Source: Labia minor | Taxonomy: Eukaryota > Arthropoda > Insecta > Dermaptera > Spongiphoridae | Length of the DNA stretch: 64,000 nt | Reading direction: 5' to 3' | NCBI GenBank assembly: GCA_963082975.1 | Contig: OY720346.1 | Coordinates: 31,242,720-31,306,719, forward strand | Position numbers and translations under genes: made by a program | Shown here: in pieces, positions 11,440 to 22,172 of the stretch | Position numbering within the stretch: the first letter of the stretch is position 1 | How the letters are laid out: each line of letters opens with the position of its first letter | The notes under the pieces: generated by a model | Seen by the model: the letters and a program-made list of their open reading frames with translations, nothing else | The model's database searches: none | Told to the model about the DNA's origin: nothing

Positions 11440-14133
11440 CATTATAATATGTAATTCAAGATCAAAACAAAAACAACTTCAAATTTATATTTTAAATATT
11501 TATCCAATTTCTTGTTAATAATATATGAATAATAATTATTGAATATAAACTATTATTAATATTTTATTTAATTATTTGAAAGTAATATCTTCAAGCAAAA
11601 CTTTAAAGAGTTTCTTATTATAAAAATAGGTCTAAAGAGAGAGGGAGAATTGTTTTAGTGTACCAAGAGGCTTCTGGATTCTGGTATTGTTTTTTATAAC
11701 CTGTATTTTATAAATCAAGTTTTGGATATTTTATTTAATATATCTATATTATATATATATATATATATATATGCAACTTTGATCTTTATTCTCTTTATTA
11801 ATTAATTTTCATAAATGAAAACTGTTTGATGCTCTTTGGCATTGACATTTTTTTTTAATTATCAAGTGTTATCCAATTTTCTCTTTTCATAGATAATGAT
11901 GAAAAAAAAATCAAAACCCTAAACGCGATCCAAGGACAAACCAATATTGAAGGGCACAAATGTTGGTGCCTACGTGACTTGTAACTTCCTCACCATCCAT
12001 GTTTATTTATTTCTATCATTTTAAATCAAGCCCTTCATCATGATGTAGGGCAACTCACATTGATTTATATGATCTAAATAGCATGATCAAAAGGGCGAAA
12101 GTGGACAAAAAAAATAAACGAAATATTCTTTTCAATTGTATTTCTTACAAACCATTTCTCTTTATTATTTATAATTAATATATAAATTAAAAAGTTAAAA
12201 AAATAAATAAATATACAAATTTTATTTGAAAATAAATAAATATACAAATTTTGAAAATATTCTTTAGTTTAGTAAAATCAATTATTTTATCAAAATTAAT
12301 TATACAAATAATTTTGTTCAATGTTTATAACATACGATGTTTAAATTTGAATGAAATAGAATGGAATTTCGCAAATAATTACTGAGAAGAAACATAATAA
12401 TTCACTTTATTTAGATTTCCAAATAAGCATATAAAAAGATTTTAATTTATGTTTTTATGTTTATAATATACCCTTGCCAAAAAGTAAAGTAAACTATATT
12501 TACAATTTTTATTTTGCAAACTATAGTTGAACCAGGTTCATCTATACAATGAGAATTAAAGATCTTTTCTAATTTGTGCCTGCAATAATCATCCCCTTAA
12601 TTAGATAGGTAGAATTGTGTAATTTGATATAGTTAATATCTAATTAAACAACTCTAGAAGACCATTTGATATTCTAAAAAAATAATTATTTTTACTGATT
12701 ATATAATAATTAAATATATTTAAAAAAAAAATAAATTGAGTAATTTCTTTTTTGTTCATTTTATAACAACAATTAAGATAAAAATTAATATTTTCTTATT
12801 TAATGTTAAATATAATTTAATAATTTATATTGAAAAATGATCATTAACGATTATTTGATTAGGGATATGTTATTCAAAATTATTATCGAATAATATCCAT
12901 TTTGAAATTTTGAGTAAAAAATAATGTACCAGAGAAATTTTTATATATGAATATGGATAAATATATTGTATTTAATTTACTATTTAAAAAAAATCATAAA
13001 AAATCTTGAATGTCACAAATTGAAAAACAACTCTTGATTGACCTATTTAATGAATTGTTCTAGCTCTAATCTGATCATAGACTCTAGTAAGATTTGATAC
13101 ATAAATGATAGAAAAACATTGTTACAACACCCTACACTATATTTGAAATGGAAATATTGAATATATGATGATTATCTATATACCTTAAAAATAATAATTC
13201 TCCAATTTATAAATAATATAATTATAGTATTTTAAAATTCAAACTATTCTTATTAATTACTGAAATGAAAATATATTAATTTTTTTTTTTTTGTATAAAA
13301 TAATATTAATTAAATTAAAAAAATAAAAAAGTAAATAAATAGAAATCGATTCACAACATAAACACAGAAACACCAGATACCACTTGTATGTTTAGGATTA
13401 TGATAAATATAAAAAAATAAAAGGGACGAGGACGACAACGGCGTAGTGTGAAGGAGGCGACTGTCGACTGTCCATCGTCCTCCACCAATCGATGTAAAGC
13501 AACAGACAACAGAAGGCCTACGTGACGACGAACGCGTATTTTCACCTAATTTCAGGCCAACCTTCTATCCCTGCTTAAGTTCTTGCTCTGGAAATAATGC
13601 TATTAATCAAAAGTAGTTAAGAGGAAAGGGAGAAGGGGGAAAGGAGAAGGAAATGAGAAGAGATTCTTAGAAAAAAAATTTTCTTTAATTTTAATTAGAA
13701 AAAAAAAACAAATAAGAACTCAAAGCTAAACATTTCTTGAATTTTTTTTATAATTGATATTAATTTCTTTAATTTTTTTTTTAATACTTATTATAAAAAA
13801 AATTCAATATAAGTCAGTCGCATCACAGATCATTTATTATATCATCATTAATAATATCTGTAAATAAAAAAATTAATATTAAATATATATTTGTATGTAT
13901 ATATACATGAGTCAAATTATTGTTCTAATTAAAAGTATGACTACCTAACTTTCAATGTTTTTACATGTTCATCAAGAGTAGTTAACTAATTTAATGTTTA
14001 AATAATTTATTATAAATAATAAAATATATATTGAAGAAAAGATGTTGGCTAAGATATTGTAAACTTATAAATATTTAAAATTTCAAATAATAATTCATTT
14101 CACATAATAATCAATCAATTTTATTTTATTATT
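11440..14133. other. Intergenic DNA with two less AT-rich islands
   Basis: Mostly A/T-rich and featureless, with a (TA)n tract near 11750-11770. Two islands stand out by base composition: 11910-12110 and 13410-13660. Both contain the same core GCCTACGTGAC (11968-11978 and 13516-13526). No convincing open frame; candidate regulatory DNA. Confidence 0.45.
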
Positions 14134-14699
14134 ACTATCTCGCCAGATATAGTATTGCGATCACCAAAATTTTCGATATCGAGATTTTGATGTTTTTATA
14201 AGTTTTAAAGGTTCCTGAATCATTTTCACTAAGGTTGAGAAAAATGTGTGTGTGTGTATGTGTGTATGTAGACAAACGGTTTGAGCTAGAATCATGAAAT
14301 TTGGTACATGGGCATTATTCAAAATTCGTAGTTTTCTTTCAACCTTTGAGAAATGAAGTTCAACCGGAAGAGGGTCATTACCTAGAACGTTTTGATTTTT
14401 TTTCCTCTAAAGTGACAGTAAAAATAAAGATATATCCTTGATAATTTTTCACATGATTAAATATTGTATAAAACTGCTATATATAGAATTTCAGCTTGAT
14501 TGAATCTCTGAGAGTACCAGAATTAATTTTTTAACACTGCAAATCTCGCGCGCCAACACGTGACGTGGTGCCATCAACAAAGACCTAAACATGTGCTGGT
14601 TTAATAAATATTATTTATTAATTTTAATTTATAATTAATTAAATTTAATTTAAATATGATATATTATGTTATTTAATTCAATTTAAATTGCCAGGAAGT
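14134..14699. mobile_element. Non-autonomous DNA transposon, copy 1 (ACTATCTCGC ends)
   Basis: About 566 bases. The left end reads ACTATCTCGCCAGATATAGT; the right end is a worn GCCAGGAAGT. The body matches, in inverted orientation, the element at 39266-39844, including the stretches TAGAACGTTTTGATTT and CGCGCGCCAACACGTGACGT. A short (GT)n tract sits near 14253. No transposase. Confidence 0.75.
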
Positions 14700-15537
14700 C
14701 GAGTGGAAACCTTCCAGCTAATTTTTACATAAAATTGATATAATTTAAATTGCTTGTAAAGTCATATGCATCAGATAAAATTTATTGAAAATTATAAAAT
14801 TTAAATAAACAAAAAATAACAAATAAATAAAACGTAGATTGAATGTAATGATAAAAGGTAATTGTAAATAAAATATTGGTTGTTAGTTGTTAGGATATAT
14901 TCACTTAAATAAAAAGAGAGGGAATATAATAATAATAATTGCATATGTTATAAAAATATATAAATTAAACGGAAAACAATTTAGATATATATATATATAT
15001 ATATATATAGTATATAATTAAAGTAAATTAGATTTTTTTCTTTTAAAAACATATTAACATATACACAATAAAATCAAGGTTAAAAAGGAGAAGAGATGAT
15101 TTTAGTCGGTATTCTTTCTTCTATCTCTATTTATCTTGGAAACTGGAACAACGCTGATAATAATGAAAAAAAACAAAAAACAAGAGAAAGATAACTTTGT
15201 TTATTTTTTATTTCTTAGAAGACTACGTGAATAATTTCAGATACATGAAAATAAAACATAATGAGCATCACATTACTTTCATTTTCAACGTAAAATATAT
15301 GATCAAATTTATATAAATCAAATAGAATTAATTTTATTTATCTAAAGATATAATTATAATAAATTAATATCTCAAAAAAATTAAATTGGTATTTATTTAT
15401 TGTGATTGAATTTTAATTAATAAAAGAATTTATGTAATCCGATAACGATTTTAATTTTTGTTGCTCTTTACAAAAACTTTAAAATATAATAAATTATTGT
15501 AAATATGGATCTGAGAATTTATCAATATAATCTAAAT
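14700..15537. other. AT-rich intergenic DNA
   Basis: Nothing coding seen. Contains a (TA)n tract near 14986-15008 and a single TACGTGA at 15224-15230. Confidence 0.5.
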
Positions 15538-16006
15538 CAGGGGTTCTCAAACTTTTCTTCCATAGACCCCTTGTAGGAATTTTATTTATTTCATAGATCC
15601 CCTACCTAAGGAATATATATATACATCTAATTGTGTGTGTGCAAAACGACTCATTTTAAAACACATAGTAATAGGAAAATGAAGGGAAATTGTATAGAAG
15701 AAAGAAACTGAAATAACAATACTTATATCTATATTTTTAATGATTAAATTTAACACATAATAAAAAAAACATTAATATTTTACAAAATTATAATATTAGT
15801 GTGATGGATGGACTTGACGTTTTTGTGCGATTTCTTTTATGTTTGGCCTAAAATTCCTAAATTTTATTCTTAAATCTCCCCTTTTAATTTATTTTTTACT
15901 AAAGAGACATCCATAGACCCCCAATAGACCCCTTGGTGTTCTTAGACTCCCCATGAAGTCCCATAGACCCCCAGGGGGTCCACATGGACCCCTTTGAGAA
16001 TAGCTG
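15538..16006. mobile_element. hAT-type MITE with perfect 8-base target duplication
   Basis: 469 bases starting CAGGGGTTCTCAAACTTTTC and ending in the imperfect inverse ...CCCTTTGAGAATAGCTG. The flanking octamers at 15530-15537 and 16007-16014 are both ATCTAAAT. CAGGGGTTCTCAAACT ends are typical of hAT elements. The body has repeated ATAGACCCCC-type words near its right end. No coding capacity. Confidence 0.9.
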
Positions 16007-16602
16007 ATCTAAATTATTATTCTAAGTTTTCTCAACATTTTAAATTAAAATGTTATAAAATATTGGAAAAAAATGAAATATTACAAAGAAATAAAAATAA
16101 TAAAAACAAATGAATAAATAACGAAGATTAAATGAATGGTTATGAACGAAGATGCAACCATTCGGTTGCATTATTCGAGGTTTTAGTCAACTACTTTTAG
16201 TCTGGTAGCGGAAATCCAGTCTAGAATTGAGAGTAGAGGTGACTGCTTGCGCCTTACCTATATGTAATATTATAATTTTGTTAAATATTTGTAATGTTTT
16301 TTTAATTATGTGTTAAATTTAATCATTAATAAGTTGACCTGTGGCCAGGTCCGAACCGACCGACGGTTTGAAGTAAATTAATTTCCAGCTACAGAAACAA
16401 TTTCAAATAATTTTAATATATCTATTAATGTAATAAAAAAACAGATATGGTAATAACATAAATATTTTTAATTTTATTTAATTTTTTAATATATATGTAA
16501 GACCAGGCTGTGACGTCATGAATGGCTGGGTGACTTCATATAATTTAAAATTAATAAAAAACTAATGAAGATGATTTTTCCAAAAACCATAAAACCAATA
16601 CA
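16007..16602. other. Intergenic DNA between two repeats
   Basis: Contains small GC-richer words (around 16150-16260 and 16335-16375) resembling transposon ends, but I could not define an element. No gene seen. Confidence 0.4.
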
Positions 16603-16935
16603 AAGTGCATGATTCGTGGTGATATGTAAAAAATCTCCTCATGTGAAATTTGGTGTGAAATTAACCCTTCCCTTCCTATCGTCGATCGCAAATACTACCA
16701 CTTCCGGTTTCCGGATTTGCACCAAAAGTTGATCAATTCATCCTACTAATGCATTAAGTAAATATACCAAATTTCATCAAAATCCGTTGAGCCGTTCAGG
16801 CTGTACACATCTATACGGACGGACAGACATCATGCTAAAAATACTTTTTTCTGTTAAGAAAATGCATGATTCGTGGAGATATGTAAAAATCTCCACATAT
16901 GAAATTTGGTGTGAAAACAATACTTCCCTTACTAT
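16603..16935. repeat. Dispersed repeat, copy 1 (AAATTTCATCAAAATCCGTT family)
   Basis: Shares long stretches with 54583-54825, including AAATTTCATCAAAATCC, GCTGTACACATCTATACGGA and CTTACTATCGTCGGTCG. The motif GATTCGTGG-GATATGTAAAAA occurs twice inside this copy (about 16611 and 16868), so it has an internal direct repeat. Such CCAAATTTCATCAAAATC words are common in arthropod transposons; the class is not clear. Confidence 0.75.
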
Positions 16936-18780
16936 CGTCGGTCGGTAAAAAGAGCATTTCGCGGGTTTATGAGAGAGACTCTAACAATATAATTTATATA
17001 TAATTTAATACTTGTACAATTGAATGCAATATATATATCTCTATGTATGCTTGATTATAAATATAAAGGGATTGCAATTAAATTTAGTACATTTATGTAA
17101 TTAGGCAGAAATTCACTAACATATTATAAAAAAGAAAAGCTACATAGTTTAAATTAAATTTTTTGAATATTAATTAAGAAAATTATCAAGAAACTTTTAA
17201 AAATTTTCCATTAAAAATAAAATCACATAACAAAAGTACCTAAATTATTAATGTTAATAATAATTATAATATTAATAATAAAAGAGTATTAGAATTAGAA
17301 AAGTGATTTATTTATTTAATCAAGTAAAAAAATAAATTTTTTGACTTTTATAATCAATTATTTACATATCTAATATTAAAAAATACTGACTAGATGTTCA
17401 TCCAGGAGGTAGCAGAATCTTGATTAGAGGGGTAGAAATACTTTATGGTTAAATTAAAAAAAATGAAATTAAAATAAAACTAAAAATGATTAGATTTTAA
17501 TTTTTTTTTTTTTGTTCTTATTATTTTTGCTCTCGAATATTGATTTTCAATTCATTTTATCAAAATTATAGTTCATGTTTCAGAGGACCTTAAATAAAAA
17601 GATAAATCCTCTTTGAAATATCGAATTTGAAAACAAATATTTGATCTTTGTGTTTTATCTATAGATGTTGTTTTGGGTGAAGAGAACGTGTGTAGTTTTT
17701 ATCTAACTATTACCTATTTACGGCAAGGCTATATTATAATAGAAAAAGTTAAAATAATATGATAATCCTATGATCTTTGTATGTTCTCCTTATTAGAATA
17801 CTTGCAGATATAAATAAACAAATATATTATACCACATCATCAAATATTTTTCATAAAATAAATGTCAATTAATAATTTTATTTTCTTGACTATTTTTATT
17901 TATCTATCTTATATATTTTAAAAAAAAATTTATACAAGTATAATTTCATATATGATTTCTAATATATAATTCGAATTATTTTCACAAATATTTCGTTAAA
18001 TAAAAAAAATATTTAAATATTTTTTTAAGGAAAATATTTGTTCAATATTACAATTGGTTTTTATTTTAACGTGAATTTCTAAATTTCTTTTAATTAATTT
18101 TATATTTATTATAATTATACAATTTGATTCTTTATATTTTAAACTAGTAAAAAGGCTTATAAAAATTCAATTGAGTCATTTTAATTACTTTATTAGTGTG
18201 TTTGATAATATTTAATTTTTTTACTGATTAAATTATAAGCAAACCCTATACAACTATAAATTTTAACTTAATTAAAAATAATAAATAAGTCTGAATTATC
18301 TATTTTTTACATTTATTTCAAAATTGAATCTTGAACACTTTTAGTTACATTTAATGAAGATTTTTCTGGATAGAGTTTTAATCGATCTCATTTCTCATTA
18401 ATTATACACCCAAAGCAGCAATTTTTTTTTTTTTAAATCGAAATGATTGGGTATGAATAGAATGGTATTGAAATTAAAATATTAATTTCCAATTAAATAA
18501 TCATGAAATAAAATTTTTTTTTGTGAAATTATAAATTAAATAATATATGAAAAATATAATTATAAATATATTATTATTATTATTATATCATATGAAATTA
18601 AAGAGTAAAATTTGATATTTAAATTAATTTATATTTTAAAGTGTATTATATTTCCTTTATTATCAAACCTCTTTTTACTCTTGTTTATTTATTATATTTG
18701 ATAATATATAATATAAAGAAGACTACTAAATATAAAAAATGTAGACAGAATTAATATTTTTGAGATGTTGTTATTGTTGT
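16936..18780. other. AT-rich intergenic DNA
   Basis: No open frame, splice-consistent exon or repeat recognised apart from A/T runs and a short ATT tract near 18570. Confidence 0.5.
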
Positions 18781-18820
18781 TTTGGTGTGAGGGGGTTGAC
18801 TTGAATCTTGTGGTTCCGAG

Positions 18821-18920
18821 TGCCTACGTGACCTGTCTATACTGGATAGAAAAGAGGGAGGGGGTATCACCGGAGAGTTGAAAAGTACTTATAAATACCC
18901 GGCACTGCGCTACTCGATTA
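18821..18920 (+). promoter_or_regulatory. Putative TATA promoter with upstream TACGTG element
   Basis: A TATAAATA box at 18890-18897 lies in a less AT-rich stretch, followed about 25-30 bases on by a plausible start region around 18915-18925. Upstream at 18821-18832 is TGCCTACGTGAC, the third copy in the window of an 11-base word also at 11968 and 13516. The TACGTG core is the kind of site bound by bHLH-PAS dimers such as HIF/Tango or Trachealess/Tango. The next plus-strand genes are the membrane-peptide/FAM162 pair; linkage is inferred from order only. Confidence 0.55.
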
Positions 18921-19048
18921 TTACTAGGACAACATCCTTCTGTTCTACAGTTACTCAAAGAGAGAGAGAGAGTCTCTATCTTACTTCCAATTGGACAGAT
19001 ATCACATCTTTATCTCAAATTGGTATATATTCTCCATTTTCTTAAAAG
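18920..19048 (+). other. Putative non-coding first exon (5' UTR)
   Basis: Sequence downstream of the TATA box, with (GA)n at 18960-18971, ends at a strong donor AAAAG|GTAAGC (GT at 19049-19050). No ATG-led frame of note. It could be spliced to the exon at 21574 or to an exon I did not recognise. Confidence 0.45.
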
Positions 19049-19611
19049 GTAAGCGTTTTTAATTGAATGGATCTATTAAAAATTCACATAAGTCATTAAA
19101 ATTAAATTTCAAAAAATAAATTTTGTAATAACTATGTTTTTAATATTTAATTTTCAAATGTGACATCGTTATAAATGATTTTTTTTAATTTATTTCTTAT
19201 TATTTTATTAATATATATTAATATTATTATATTATTTATTATCAAAGTTAGTGTTATCTAAATTAGAAACTAATTTAAAGAACTTACGGCACTTTTTGAA
19301 TCTATGCAAAATCAAATCAAATAAAACTTATAATCAGAGAGTTGAAAATTATTTTTCCTCTTAAATTTCAATATTGTTATATTTTGGCTTTCAGATCCGT
19401 CATTATAAATATGATTTTTAAAATTTTTCAATATAAAAAATAAAAACATATTTATTATTTACACTTATTGATAAGGTTCTTAAGGGAAATACAAAGATAA
19501 ATATTGGGGATTTAAATTTGGGGATTATTCTGTTTTTAAAACGTTGGAATTTTTTTTAATTTTGATCATTTATTTAAATAAATTCAAATATTAATATGAT
19601 TCTTTTATTTA
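19049..19611 (+). other. Probable intron or intergenic AT-rich DNA
   Basis: Follows the donor at 19049. Nothing else recognised. Confidence 0.4.
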
Positions 19612-20019
19612 CCCCTCAATCCGGAAACCCGCGCGACAAAATCTATCGTAACAGCGTTTATATAAATATGCATTTCTCTGCCATCTCTCAATCAATTTTG
19701 AAAATTTTTGCACTTTTAAAAACTACAATAATTACACTTTCTCTTTTTTCCACATTTTTTGTTTTTTTTTCGAACACATGTTTTTTCAAAGAAGAAAAAT
19801 CTTTGTTTTTTTTGAGAGTCTTCAAAACCCAATTTCTAGCTAAGCTGATTAAATTTTTTTGTATACAAAGAAACATCTCTTGAAAATTTCACAAATTTAT
19901 GTTGAGTAGTTTATGAGATATTAATTATTTTGGGTACGAGTGCAAGAAAGTTCATTTTGAGCTCATTTAATTCCCACCGGAGCGCTAGCATAGGAAAATT
20001 TAATTCCCAGCTTGAGGGG
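19612..20019. mobile_element. MITE-like element with CCCCTCAA ends
   Basis: CCCCTCAATCCGG at the left and TTGAGGGG at the right form short inverted ends around 408 bases, with TTTA on both outer sides. The ends are less AT-rich than the core (CCCGCGCGAC at 19628; CCGGAGCGCTAGC near 19978). Family unknown. Confidence 0.5.
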
Positions 20020-20642
20020 TTTATATCTATTTGATTTTTTTTTTAAATTATTCTTTGTTTTAAGAATTAAAATATGTGTAATATAATAATACTTTTAAAG
20101 ATTTAATAAATAATTAAAAGTTCTTCAAAATCTATTTAAAAAACTAATCGGAATTCTGGGGTGATTAATGTTTTCATTTAATATTTGAGACACTCAGAAA
20201 CCAAACCGATTAACTCCAATTTTTAAAATTATGCTAGTAATGTAATGTATTGTAAGGTAATCTGCAGCATATGAAGTGAATAATGAACTTGATAATCTTA
20301 ATATTGCAATGCAATATACATTTTTCTGTAATCAATAACCCTGAATTTAATACAAACTGTGAACTTTGGGTTTCATTTTCTCAGTTTGTTTATATCTGGA
20401 ATTAAAATCGCTTTGGCTTCTGAGTGACACATTTATTAAATAAAACATGCTTTTAAAAAATATAAATTCAATATCATATTAGAGATTCAACAATTTAATT
20501 AATAAAAAATAAAAATATTTAACAAAATAGATATTTTTGAAAAAGTTTTTTTGAAAATCTTATTACAAATATTCCATCAAATTAATATTATTATCAATTT
20601 AAAATTAAATAAATATTTTCATTTTGTTTATATTCTGTTTAT

Positions 20643-20645
20643 GTA

Positions 20646-20681
<36 letters not shown>
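20643..20681. repeat. (TA)n microsatellite beside dispersed repeat
   Basis: Long TA run directly adjoining the repeat at 20685; the related copy near 46606 also abuts a TA run (46584-46605). Confidence 0.85.
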
Positions 20682-20683
<2 letters not shown>

Positions 20684-20684
20684 A

Positions 20685-20944
20685 AGGGTGACATAAAAGG
20701 ATATTTTATGGCAAATAAAACCTTAAATGATTCTGAAATATGTAAATTTTCATATTTACAATTTTATACATTTATGTTAATTAATAAATTAATATTATTT
20801 ACCTGAAATAGGTAGAATCAAATAAGTGTTCCTTCTTCCAACAACTGCTTACAACAATCAAGAAACACCTAATGAATCCCACCCACTTCAGATAATAGTT
20901 GTTTGACAAATCATATTTGAGATGGAAGAGTGGAATATGATTAC

Positions 20945-20950
<6 letters not shown>
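20685..20950. repeat. Dispersed repeat, copy 1 (TA-tract-flanked family)
   Basis: About 265 bases sharing CCTTAAATGATTCTGAAATA, TTACCTGAAATA, AAGTGTTCCTTCT and GAGTGGAATATGATTA with 46606-46870 in the same orientation. Both copies sit between TA microsatellites, which suggests a MITE that targets TA repeats. No coding capacity. Confidence 0.75.
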
Positions 20951-20975
<25 letters not shown>

Positions 20976-21573
20976 TAGATAGAGATTTCAATTATTGATT
21001 ATAAAGTAATTATAAAAATTCGAAGGAAAAATCACATGAATAAATAGAAAATTTATCTACTTATCAATTATTTCTCTATTAAATTTCTGTATTTCTATTC
21101 AATGTTGCTATCTATCTATCTATCATATAATAATTTAACATAATATTTAATAAAATTTGTGAGCGTTATTTATTCTATAATACGCAATGTTTGTATAGAT
21201 TCGAGGATATTGACCGGTTTCTCTATTTGTCGCTTTGCCTGTCTACCTGCGGCTGATTCAGTTCATTTCCCCTCCTTCTCTCCTTTTCCCTTCCTCATTT
21301 TACTCTCTATTTCACCATGACTCTCCCCTTTGAATAGATGAGAGGCTCACTCATTCAGTCAGTCATTTTTGAAGGCAGTGAAAAATAAAGAACATTTGGG
21401 AATAACTAACCTCACAATCACCAATCAAATTGGCTTTGAATATTTCTTTTTTTTTATTGTTATTGTTTTTCTCAATAAATTTTAATAATTATAAATAAAA
21501 TAAAAATTTGAATGTGATATTTATTTTGTTTTGTTTATTTTTTGTTTTTTGTTTTTTGTTTATTAATTAAACC
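20951..21573 (+). promoter_or_regulatory. Region upstream of the membrane-peptide gene; possible promoter at 21185-21420
   Basis: After a (GA)n/(GATA) tract at 20960-20985 comes a less AT-rich, pyrimidine-rich stretch (21190-21330), then TCAGTCAGTCATTTTT at about 21356, which fits the insect initiator TCAGT. It lies about 215 bases before the ATG at 21574 with no clear acceptor between, so it may be the start of an unspliced 5' UTR. Confidence 0.4.
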
Positions 21574-22120
21574 ATGTGTTCTATTTTGTGTAGTCCATGC
21601 AAGTTATGTTGCATAATAATATTTTCATTATTTTTGTTAGTGATAGTTATATTATTATCATTCTTTTTATGGTGTTATTTTACAAATTGCCCAATTTTGG
21701 AAAAGGGTAATATAACTGCAAATGCTGGTTCTGAAATGCCGTAAGTCATTTAATTATTTCTCACGCGCTAATTATTTATTTCTTATAGATATATATATAT
21801 GAATATAAATAAATCTCATTAGTTCATTTCTTGAAAAGGAAAGGCCTAAAAATAATTTTCCATAATTTTAATTAAAAGTTTGTAAATTTATAATTAAAAA
21901 AAAAATTAAGTTAAGTGATTTACAACTTTTTTTTTTATTTTCAGATTATTTAAAGAACTACGGTACGCAAATTAACAAAAATCATTTCTCCTCGATGTCA
22001 TAATGTTTTGAATTAATATTATTCAATTATAATTATAAATTATATTATATATTATAATGCTTATAAATAACTTTAGTTTTAATTTATAATTTTTGTTTTT
22101 TTTTTAGAAAATTGGGATAA
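21574..22120 (+). CDS. Small single-pass membrane peptide (65 residues), three exons
   Basis: I assembled this from three short exons: 21574-21740, 21945-21962 (an 18-base micro-exon) and 22108-22120. Donors are GTAAGT and GTACGC; the acceptors follow pyrimidine-rich tracts (TTTTCAG, TTTTTAG). The 198 bases give 65 codons and TAA in frame. The peptide begins MCSILCSPCKLCC, a cysteine cluster next to the membrane of the kind often palmitoylated, then a strongly hydrophobic segment (about residues 14-36, IIIFSLFLLVIVILLSFFLW), then a polar tail with an N-I-T glycosylation-type triplet. I do not recognise the family. It stops 52 bases before the FAM162 ATG on the same strand with no room for a separate promoter, so a shared transcript is likely. 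It could still be a chance frame; the phase-consistent splicing and membrane pattern argue against that. Confidence 0.6.
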
Positions 22121-22172
22121 GTTTTTGTCTATTTTTATTAATTAATTAAATAGAAAACATAACATTTAAATA

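Noticed and set aside
13351..13545. 64-residue minus-strand frame in the 13.4 kb island
   Set aside because: No splice context, no recognisable domain; the island looks regulatory.
16150..16260. Possible tRNA-like segment
   Set aside because: No cloverleaf with a T-loop GTTCGA and A/B box spacing could be formed by eye; no tRNA or rRNA gene was found anywhere in the window.
19596..19883. Overlapping plus and minus frames
   Set aside because: They lie inside an A/T-rich MITE-like element, are built of Phe/Ile/Lys runs and have no family features.
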